Virus record (IMG/VR): IMGVR_UViG_3300020001_000003
Location: 1 to 34,761 of that record
Origin: a virus
DNA length: 34,761 bases
Direction: 5' to 3' (one strand)
Positions 28,859-34,761 of this stretch are shown here, piece after piece; the first letter of the stretch is position 1; each line of letters starts with the position of its first letter. The notes beneath the pieces are model-generated. The model was not told the DNA's origin. It saw only the letters and a program-made list of their open reading frames with translations, and made no database searches. The translations under genes were made by a program, and so were the position numbers.

Positions 28859-29179
28859 TCAGGCCGGGTTGTCCCGGCGCAGCATCTTGTGGGCGCGGGC
28901 TTTCGCGTCTTTGCGCTTGCGGTGGTTCCGCTTCGCCTCGAGCTTCCACGTCTCCGGCTTGCCGCTCCTCGAGCCCTTGCCGTAGCCGCGGTAGATGAAG
29001 CTCGCGTAGTAGCCCTTCGGGTCGTCGTCGGCTTGGTCGACCGTCTCGGTCGTCCAGCAGTACATGTTGCCGTTGGCGCCCTCGTAGTAGCGATAGCGGG
29101 GCGGCGTTGAGATCAGCCCGGCTTCTCGCATGTACTGGCCCAATCGTTCACTGATTCGCTGCATCGACTCGTCGCTCAT
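28859..29179 (-). CDS. Leftward moron-like hypothetical protein
   Basis: ATG at 29179 is chosen for AAAGGGAGTCAC; the longer upstream frame has no such site. The 106-residue product has YYEGANGNMYCWTTETVDQ, GYYASFIYRGYGKGSRSG and a basic helical tail (KRNHRKRKDAKARAHKMLRR). It is the only leftward gene in the late block, with its own leader and a terminator, the arrangement of a moron expressed independently of the late genes. The function is unknown. Confidence 0.65.
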   Translation of the reverse strand: MSDESMQRISERLGQYMREAGLISTPPRYRYYEGANGNMYCWTTETVDQADDDPKGYYASFIYRGYGKGSRSGKPETWKLEAKRNHRKRKDAKARAHKMLRRDNPA

Positions 29180-29332
29180 GTGACTCCCTTTGGTCGGGTG
29201 TGTAGTCACATTTTCTCAAACGCACTTTTCACCCCCGACCGTCTCAGGCACAGACTTCCAAAAGTGAAGTGTGTGTTTTGCAGGCTTTCTAAAAATTGCT
29301 TGACACGAAATCCGACAAAGGAGCACCACACG
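29180..29332 (+). promoter_or_regulatory. AT-richer intergenic spacer with promoter-like elements
   Basis: This 153-base spacer is distinctly AT-richer than the rest (ATTTTCTCAAACG, TTTCTAAAAATTGC). It holds TTGACA (29300-29305) without a matching -10. It must contain the leftward start for 29179 and probably a rightward restart. No complete promoter could be assigned. Confidence 0.35.
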
Positions 29333-29704
29333 ATGAAACGCCTCCTCGAGCGCCTCTTTCCGCCCTTCGCTTTCGTCGCCGCTTCCCTGGGCGCGTTGGC
29401 GATCGGCACCCGTCCTCGCAAGAAATCGCCTCCGGGCAATCTCAAGATGACGGTGACGCCGATCACCTTCCCGACCAAATACCTACAGGCCGACAAACTG
29501 ACGCCGGCCAACGTCGGGCTCAAGCACGTGGTCTACGGCTACGCGGTGCTGACCTCGATCAGCAACGGCGTGGTCAACATCGCCAACGTGATCTACGACC
29601 CCACGGCCGAAACCCTCAAGCTCTTCGACGAGACGCCGGCCGAGGTAGCCAACGAAGCGGAAATCAAAAAACCGACCGCGTTGGTCTTCGCGTACGGGAG
29701 GTAG
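29333..29704 (+). CDS. Small protein with N-terminal hydrophobic segment
   Basis: The ATG at 29333 (AAAGGAGCACCACACG) is preferred over an upstream start at 29180. The 123-residue product has a basic/hydrophobic N-terminus (KRLLERLFPPFAFVAASLGALAIG), then a beta-type domain (LKHVVYGYAVLTSISNGVVNIANVIY) that resembles small structural proteins. It may be an anchored or processed virion component. Confidence 0.55.
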   Translation: MKRLLERLFPPFAFVAASLGALAIGTRPRKKSPPGNLKMTVTPITFPTKYLQADKLTPANVGLKHVVYGYAVLTSISNGVVNIANVIYDPTAETLKLFDETPAEVANEAEIKKPTALVFAYGR

Positions 29705-29710
29705 ATCGAG

Positions 29711-30313
29711 ATGCCGAGAACCCCGGCCGGGCTCCATGTGCCGATCTCCCGCGAGGAGAGGATGCGGGCGATCAACAGCCTGCACGAGAAGATGGAGGAA
29801 GACGTCGACGACCCCCAGGCGAAGATCCTCGAGCGCGAGCTGCGCTTGCTCGACGATCGCTGCCGGGTCGTAAAAATCTCAGCCCGAGCCGGGGAGCTTC
29901 CCCCGAAGGCGCGAGCGGCCGGTGTGATCCCCGGCCGCTGGCACATGAAGCTCCTCACCCACCCGGTGAACGCCTACTTCCCGATCACCGGCCCCGATTG
30001 GGAGTACCGCGACCCCGACCTTCACTTCGCCGAGGAGATGAAGGCGCGGGATCTACAGCGCAGCGGTGCACTCGAGGAGATCGAGGACGCCGAAGACCAG
30101 CGGGAACGGGACGCGATCCGGGCCGAACTCCTCGAAGGCGAGCAGCGTGAGGACGAAACCGCGATGGCCTTCCGGGCGGCCAAGCGGGTCAGGGGCGACG
30201 GGGGTGAGCTTCGTCGTACCGATCTCGGCAATGCGCCCCACGTGCCCTACGCGGGCGGGGTGAGCTTCCCGAAGTCGTCCGACTCGGGCCTTCTACTTCC
30301 GGCAGGGGCCTGA
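29711..30313 (+). CDS. Hypothetical protein of the head-tail region
   Basis: The 200-residue product is largely helical and charged. It opens TPAGLHVPISREERMRAINSLHEKME. A GRWHMKLLTHPVNAYFPITGP segment follows, then a long Glu/Asp/Arg helix (EEIEDAEDQRERDAIRAELL). Position between capsid and connector genes suggests assembly or head completion. No family was recognised. Confidence 0.6.
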   Translation: MPRTPAGLHVPISREERMRAINSLHEKMEEDVDDPQAKILERELRLLDDRCRVVKISARAGELPPKARAAGVIPGRWHMKLLTHPVNAYFPITGPDWEYRDPDLHFAEEMKARDLQRSGALEEIEDAEDQRERDAIRAELLEGEQREDETAMAFRAAKRVRGDGGELRRTDLGNAPHVPYAGGVSFPKSSDSGLLLPAGA

Positions 30314-30314
30314 G

Positions 30315-30935
30315 TTGAACCGGAAAGAAATACGCGAAGAGATCATCGGCCTCGGTGCCGAAAACATCGCCAACGACACCGGGGGCGAAGCGCGGATCAA
30401 CCGCTGGATTCAGCAGGCGATCCGCGAGCTCTGCGACTTCAAACCGTGGCCCTTCCTCTTCGCCGAAAAAGAAGGCGCTGCCCCGTTGGCGATCGCCGAC
30501 CTGGGCCACGTGATTGCCGTCTCCGACGTCACCCACCGCAACCCGCTCGATCCGGCCACCCTCAATCAGCTCCTCCTCGGCGACCCGACCCTGTCCGGCG
30601 TCGGCCAGGCCGAATGCTGGTACACCGAGAACGGGACGACGATCAAGGTCTACCCGCCCCCGAGCGGCGGTGGCAACTTCAAAGTGCGCTACCGCAAGGT
30701 GCCGGTGGCGATCGCCGACAACGAAGAACCGATCGTGCCCGCCGACTACCACGATCTGATCGTCACTCGAGTCAGGGTGAAGGTCTACAAGGCGACCGAC
30801 AATTGGGAGGCGGCCTCCGAAGCGTGGAAGGACTACGAAAAGGAGCGTGACGCGATGGTTCACGCCCTGATGAAGCCCAACTACGACAAGGAGCGGCGCC
30901 TGACGCGCTCAGGGCGCGGCGGGGACTATCTCTAG
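30315..30935 (+). CDS. Head-tail connector (gp4-like adaptor) candidate
   Basis: The TTG start lies one base past the previous stop. The 206-residue product begins with a helix (NRKEIREEIIGLG) and RINRWIQQAIRELCD, a typical start for phage adaptor proteins of the P22 gp4 type. It then has a beta-rich middle (IKVYPPPSGGGNFKVRYRKVPV). It ends in two long helices. Position before a gp10-like protein supports a role in closing the portal after packaging. Confidence 0.7.
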   Translation: MNRKEIREEIIGLGAENIANDTGGEARINRWIQQAIRELCDFKPWPFLFAEKEGAAPLAIADLGHVIAVSDVTHRNPLDPATLNQLLLGDPTLSGVGQAECWYTENGTTIKVYPPPSGGGNFKVRYRKVPVAIADNEEPIVPADYHDLIVTRVRVKVYKATDNWEAASEAWKDYEKERDAMVHALMKPNYDKERRLTRSGRGGDYL

Positions 30936-32464
30936 TGCCGACCGCCCCCAAACCGATCCCCTTCACCAACTACGGGGGGCTGATCCTGAGCAAGCCGCTC
31001 GACGACGTCGGCGCCGACAACGCGATCGACCTGCTCGACGTCGATTGGGACAACTCCCTGTCGACGCTGCGCTCGAGGCAGGGCGCGGCCGCGTTCTCGC
31101 CGGCCGACGCCGCCTCGAGCTACGACGCCCTCTTCGGCCACTCGCTCACTCGCCTGATCTCCCGCCGCGGTGCCACGATCCTCGTCCTCAACGAAGAAGG
31201 CAAAGAGGTCGCCGGCAAAACGATCGCCTCCAACGAAAAGCACCTGGCCTTCGCCAAGCTGGGGACGCCCTCGGCCTCCTACACCTACATCGCCGATCAG
31301 GAAAACACCCTCAAGCGCTACGACGGCGCTGACTTCACGAGCCCGACTGCCAAAGTCGGCGAAGTCGCGGCCGGGGCGATGCCGAAGGGCCGCTTCCTGG
31401 CGGTGTGGCCGGACGGCGGCAACCGCCTCGTCGTCGCCGGCACCACCGCGGCGGGAGGCCCCAACGGCGCCATCTCGAGCGGCTCCCACGTGTGGTTCTC
31501 TATGCCGGGCAACGGGGAGGAATACGAACCCACCGCCTACGTGCAGCTCAACCCCGGCGACGGTGAGGAAATCACCGGCTGCGTCGCCTTCGGCGGCATG
31601 ATCTTCGTCTTCAAGGAGACGCGCTGCTTCATCTTCTTCGGCGTCTCCGCGGACGCTGACGGCAAACCCGTCTTCAACTTCCGGTCGGTCGAGCTCGGGA
31701 CTCGGATGCGGACCCCCGGTGCCAAGCGGGCAGAGAACGTGATCGCCGGCAACGACTCGGTCTACTTCGTGGCCGACCACGGCGTGTACGCGACGACCGG
31801 CGCCGAACCTTCCCTGCTCTCCGACGACCTGGCGCCGCTCTCGGAATCGACCCCGCTGCTCGGCCCGATCCTCACCACTCTCGGCACCCGGCGCTGGGTG
31901 AACGGGGCCGGGATCGCCTACATGGGGGAAGCCCTCTACGTGGGCCTCGAAGAAGGCGGCGTCGTCGACCGGGTGATGAAGTTCGACCTGCGCTCCCAGG
32001 CTTGGACGATCTACACCGCGGCGCTCAACTGTCTGGTTGCGTGGATGGAACAGACCAACAACCGGGCGCGGATCTTCTTCTCGGGGACCGGCGCCGGCAA
32101 CCGCCGCGTCTACCTCTACACCCCGGCCACCAACGCCGATGCCTCGGCCGCGGATCTCGACTGTCGCTGGCAGTCAGGGTTCTACGAACTCGAAGATGCC
32201 GACGAAAAGACCTTCGTGGGCTCGAAGCTGTGGGGCACCGGGGAAGTCACGGTGAAGGTCGCCGAGGACTACAAGGCGCTCGGCAAAGGCCAGCTCTACA
32301 AACTCGGGGCCGCCCCGGTGATCGCCCAGGATCAGCATCAGCGAGGGCAGACGGGCACCCTCTTCTCCCACCAATTCTCCGGTGCCGCGCCGTGGTCGGT
32401 GCAGCGCATGGACCGTTACCTGCGGGAGACGCGGGTAGCGGAGACGCAGAAGGCGAGGTCGTAG
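30935..32464 (+). CDS. gp10-like tail hub / stabilisation protein
   Basis: The 509-residue product starts at GTG on the previous TAG. It is composed of repeated short beta blades (TRLISRRGATILVLNEEGK, GRFLAVWPDGGNRLVVAG, HVWFSMPG, GVYATTGAEP, RRWVNGAGIAYMGEALYVGL). The pattern is a beta-propeller like P22 gp10 or other podoviral nozzle proteins. It would sit below the adaptor in a short tail. Presence of this protein is the main reason for proposing podovirus morphology. Confidence 0.7.
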   Translation: MPTAPKPIPFTNYGGLILSKPLDDVGADNAIDLLDVDWDNSLSTLRSRQGAAAFSPADAASSYDALFGHSLTRLISRRGATILVLNEEGKEVAGKTIASNEKHLAFAKLGTPSASYTYIADQENTLKRYDGADFTSPTAKVGEVAAGAMPKGRFLAVWPDGGNRLVVAGTTAAGGPNGAISSGSHVWFSMPGNGEEYEPTAYVQLNPGDGEEITGCVAFGGMIFVFKETRCFIFFGVSADADGKPVFNFRSVELGTRMRTPGAKRAENVIAGNDSVYFVADHGVYATTGAEPSLLSDDLAPLSESTPLLGPILTTLGTRRWVNGAGIAYMGEALYVGLEEGGVVDRVMKFDLRSQAWTIYTAALNCLVAWMEQTNNRARIFFSGTGAGNRRVYLYTPATNADASAADLDCRWQSGFYELEDADEKTFVGSKLWGTGEVTVKVAEDYKALGKGQLYKLGAAPVIAQDQHQRGQTGTLFSHQFSGAAPWSVQRMDRYLRETRVAETQKARS

Positions 32465-32926
32465 ATGGCGACGATTGCAAAGTGGTTCGGTCAGGCGGTC
32501 CTCGGCCAGTTCGGGGCGACGGCCGCGCGGCGAGTCGATTGGGCGAACGACACGATCAAGGTCGCCTTGGTCAAAGCTGCCTACGCCCCCGATCAGGACG
32601 CACACGACTTCTGGGACGACGTCAGCGCCAACGAGATTGCGGGCGGTGGCGGCACCAACTACACGGCCGGCGGCAAGGAACTCAACGAAAAGGCCGTCTC
32701 CTACGACGCCGCCAGCAACACCGTCAGGCTCAAAGCGAAAACGGTGGAATGGAAAGAAGTCACCGCCGAATACCGCTACGCGGTGATCTACAAGGACACC
32801 GGAGTCGCGGGGACCTCCCCGGTCCTGCAATACCTCGACGCGGGCGCCACGCAGAAAATCGCGTCGGGCACCGTGAAGATCGAATGGGACCCGACTGACG
32901 GCACCGCGCGCCTGGTCGTCGCGTAG
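32465..32926 (+). CDS. Conserved minor structural protein
   Basis: The 153-residue product contains VDWANDTIKVALV...APDQDAHDFWDDVSANEI...YTAGGKEL and YRYAVIYKDTG. This set recurs in small structural proteins of many tailed phages and prophages. It is all-beta. It probably decorates the tail or capsid. The ATG follows the previous TAG directly. Confidence 0.7.
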   Translation: MATIAKWFGQAVLGQFGATAARRVDWANDTIKVALVKAAYAPDQDAHDFWDDVSANEIAGGGGTNYTAGGKELNEKAVSYDAASNTVRLKAKTVEWKEVTAEYRYAVIYKDTGVAGTSPVLQYLDAGATQKIASGTVKIEWDPTDGTARLVVA

Positions 32927-32935
32927 GGGGCTCTC

Positions 32936-33859
32936 GTGGCAACGATCGCCGAAGAACTCGCCAAACTCGCGGTCACTGACAACCTCAACCGCAACGAAAA
33001 TCCCCTGGCCGGGGAATGGGTGCTCCTCAAACCCGGCAAACAGAAGGGCAAGTGTGTAAGCGGCGAAGGTTGGACCCCGATTTCCTTGTTTTCGGAAGGC
33101 GCGGACGGGGCCTACTGGAAAAAAACGGGAGCGCTGGTCGGCGGCAGCGGATACGCCGCCTCCCTCTTTCTCCTGACGCAGCTACCGGGGCCGACTGCGC
33201 CCAACCGCTACATCGGCGTCTGGGTCTACCGCGACAAAACCACCCCGGAAACCAAAGAAAACGGTTACTACCTGCGGGTCGAATATCTGAGCGGCGAAGG
33301 TGCCACGGTCGCCCTCAAGCTCAAACTCGAGAAGTGGGTGAACGGCGTCGTCACCGTCCTCAAAGAAGTCGAAACCACGGCGGGCAAATACAAGAAGGAA
33401 TCCCGCTTCGCCCTCGTCGTCGGCGGCGGCAAGGTCTACTGCTTCGCCAGCAAAGAAAAAGCATCGGCCTTTGAACAGGTGCTCGAAGTCGAAGACGCGA
33501 CCTACACCGAAGGCTATTCGGGCCTCCTCGGCAGCGGCACCGGGACCGAGGCGATGCAAAACTTCGCCACCGGCACCTTCAACCTCGAAGAAGAAGCCGG
33601 CGTCCACAAACCGAACTCGGCCACCGTCAACGTCTCGGCGCCGACGCCGGAAATCTCCGCGGCAATCGCGCCCGGCTCGGCCACCGTCAACGCGAGCGTC
33701 CCCAGTGTCGAACTCGCCAGCGGCCCTGCGGCCTCGCCTACCAGCGATCAGCGGCACGGCCTTCCGCTGCCCTTCCCCTCGGTCCTGGCGAACCCTGGCC
33801 GCCTCGGGCCTCCCCGCTTCAACGCCTCCGACCGCAAGACGCTGAGGATCAAGCGCTGA
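32936..33859 (+). CDS. Lectin-like tail fibre or spike protein
   Basis: The 307-residue product (GTG start) has a LamG/concanavalin-type jelly-roll look. Its N-terminus is NLNRNENPLAGEWVLL, followed by AYWKKTGALVGGSGYAASLFLL, YLRVEYLSGEG and ALVVGGGKVYCFAS. The C-terminal ~80 residues hold two copies of a 20-residue segment (NSATVNVSAPTPEIS.. / GSATVNASVPSVEL..). They are encoded by an exact 17-base repeat 60 bases apart. Such domains bind surface sugars, so receptor binding is likely. The C-terminus is basic. Confidence 0.65.
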   Translation: MATIAEELAKLAVTDNLNRNENPLAGEWVLLKPGKQKGKCVSGEGWTPISLFSEGADGAYWKKTGALVGGSGYAASLFLLTQLPGPTAPNRYIGVWVYRDKTTPETKENGYYLRVEYLSGEGATVALKLKLEKWVNGVVTVLKEVETTAGKYKKESRFALVVGGGKVYCFASKEKASAFEQVLEVEDATYTEGYSGLLGSGTGTEAMQNFATGTFNLEEEAGVHKPNSATVNVSAPTPEISAAIAPGSATVNASVPSVELASGPAASPTSDQRHGLPLPFPSVLANPGRLGPPRFNASDRKTLRIKR

Positions 33860-34431
33860 TGCCCGGCATCGAAGACCTCGTCGCGGGAATGGACGAAGAG
33901 GGCCTCCGGCGGGTCCTCGGCGAGCTTCTCTCCTCCAACGCGGCGACGCAAGCCAACTTCGACGAGATCCGCCAGCAGTTCCCGATCTCGGCCGACCAGA
34001 TCGCCAACGACATTCCCACCTGGCAGGAACTCGAAGAAGGCGGCCTTGAACCTCCGAGCCCCGAAGAAGGCGAAGGTGAATCCTTCCAAGAACAGCTTGG
34101 AATCGAAGGCTTCGCCGACCTCGTCTGGGTCGAAGTCGCGGCCAACGGCTCTCTCCTGCGGGGTGGCGACGGGCTCACGATCGAACACCCTTCGACGGGC
34201 CTCTACAAGATCTTCTTGCAGGGCAGCTCTACCTTCGACTACCCCGGCGCCATCCGGGCCTGCACCGCTGAGGCGGCCGCGGGGATTCAGGCGATCAACG
34301 CGAACGTCAATCTCATTACGAGCGAAAAAGGCGTCAAAGGGTACGAAATCCGTCTCGTCGAAAACGTTGCCAGCTCCACGCTGCGCGACTCGAACTTCCA
34401 CTTCTTCGCTGCCAACCTCGGCGCCGAATAA
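33859..34431 (+). CDS. Putative tail fibre-associated protein
   Basis: The 190-residue product overlaps the upstream stop by one base. A helical N-terminus (~1-60) and an acidic linker (EGGLEPPSPEEGEGES) lead to a beta domain. That domain ends ENVASSTLRDSNFHFFAANLG. The 'D..FHF..' ending occurs in C-terminal domains of actinophage fibre proteins. Assignment is tentative. Confidence 0.55.
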   Translation: MPGIEDLVAGMDEEGLRRVLGELLSSNAATQANFDEIRQQFPISADQIANDIPTWQELEEGGLEPPSPEEGEGESFQEQLGIEGFADLVWVEVAANGSLLRGGDGLTIEHPSTGLYKIFLQGSSTFDYPGAIRACTAEAAAGIQAINANVNLITSEKGVKGYEIRLVENVASSTLRDSNFHFFAANLGAE

Positions 34432-34448
34432 CGAAAGGACACACTCAG

Positions 34449-34761
34449 ATGGCACAGGCACTTGGCAACTCTCGAGCTCGAGGTCGCGGCGGTCGCGGCC
34501 GCGGTGGTCTTCCTCCCGGCGCTTCGACGTTGCCCCTGCGGGTCAAGCCGGGGCAGTCTCCGCTCGGCCGCAACGGCGCCGGCAACGGCGGCACCCCCGC
34601 TCCCGGCGGTGGTCGGCCCAACCCGCCCGGCACCGGGATGATGAACCCGCCCGGCCAGGACGGCGGCCGCCCGCAGCGCGGGGTCGGCGCTCGAGGCAAG
34701 GGTCAGGGCGCCGCCAACGGCAAAGGCGTCGGCGTCGGTGGTGCGGCTCTGCCGGGTCCCG
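34449..34761 (+). CDS. Gly/Pro-rich protein, N-terminal part
   Basis: The frame starts at ATG (AACGAAAGGACACACTCAG upstream) and runs off the window. The visible ~104 residues are nearly all Gly, Arg, Pro, Asn and Ala (RARGRGGRGRGGLPPG, RNGAGNGGTPAPGGG). This disordered composition suggests a linker-rich virion protein or an ejected internal protein. The true domain, if any, lies outside. Confidence 0.55.
   Translation, partial: MAQALGNSRARGRGGRGRGGLPPGASTLPLRVKPGQSPLGRNGAGNGGTPAPGGGRPNPPGTGMMNPPGQDGGRPQRGVGARGKGQGAANGKGVGVGGAALPGP

Noticed and set aside
29300-29305. Perfect TTGACA as a rightward promoter before 29333
   Set aside because: No -10 occurs 16-19 bases downstream, so it was not called as a promoter.

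Overview
This window is part of the genome of a tailed bacteriophage (Caudoviricetes). It is very GC-rich, densely packed, and full of 4-base start/stop overlaps (GTGA, ATGA). Codon use, many GTG starts, several small proteins of types common in actinophages, and a likely leaderless gene all point to an actinobacterial host. This is inference; no host gene is present. The packaging and head genes run small terminase, large terminase, portal, scaffold-like, major capsid, head-completion-like and a gp10-like beta-propeller protein. No tape-measure or tail-tube gene is visible. That order resembles P22-type podoviruses, although genes beyond the window ends are unseen.

Layout: 1-1839 carries the end of an unknown gene, a glycoside-hydrolase-like protein, a holin candidate and a RusA-type resolvase. 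1840-2171 is non-coding, with two terminator-like hairpins bracketing a possible small RNA. 2172-3472 holds small rightward genes, including a probable Acb2/Tad1-family cyclic-nucleotide sponge. 3423-4425 is a small leftward operon headed by a winged-helix protein and divergent from a catalytic-domain-only tyrosine recombinase (4541-5140). 5142-6261 is a small-gene and regulator region. 6395-14408 is the replication and recombination operon: initiator-like protein, DnaB-type helicase, Cas4/RecB-type nuclease, Sak4-type ATPase, SSB-like protein, two HTH proteins, and HNH-like and GIY-YIG-like proteins.

14409-14868 is non-coding and contains a promoter, hairpins and a tRNA-like element. 14869-17265 is a second leftward operon. 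It ends in a secreted metzincin-type metalloprotease gene bounded by an 18-bp direct repeat, and its intergenic leaders contain T-arm/acceptor-stem minihelices resembling the 3' half of tRNAs. 17266-17826 is a divergent control region with a GTGTACAC palindrome, tandem heptamers and an AT-rich patch. From 17827 to the end lies the rightward late operon: small accessory genes, packaging, head, and a connector/tail set with a lectin-like protein. It is interrupted once, at 28859-29179, by a leftward moron-like gene.

The parts fit a phage with an early recombination/replication block, two leftward accessory operons carrying host-interaction genes (sponge, secreted protease, membrane peptides), and a late block. 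The least ordinary signals are the repeated tRNA-like minihelices used as leader or intergenic elements, and the repeat-bounded protease cassette abutting one of them. No CRISPR array, insertion sequence or rRNA gene was seen.
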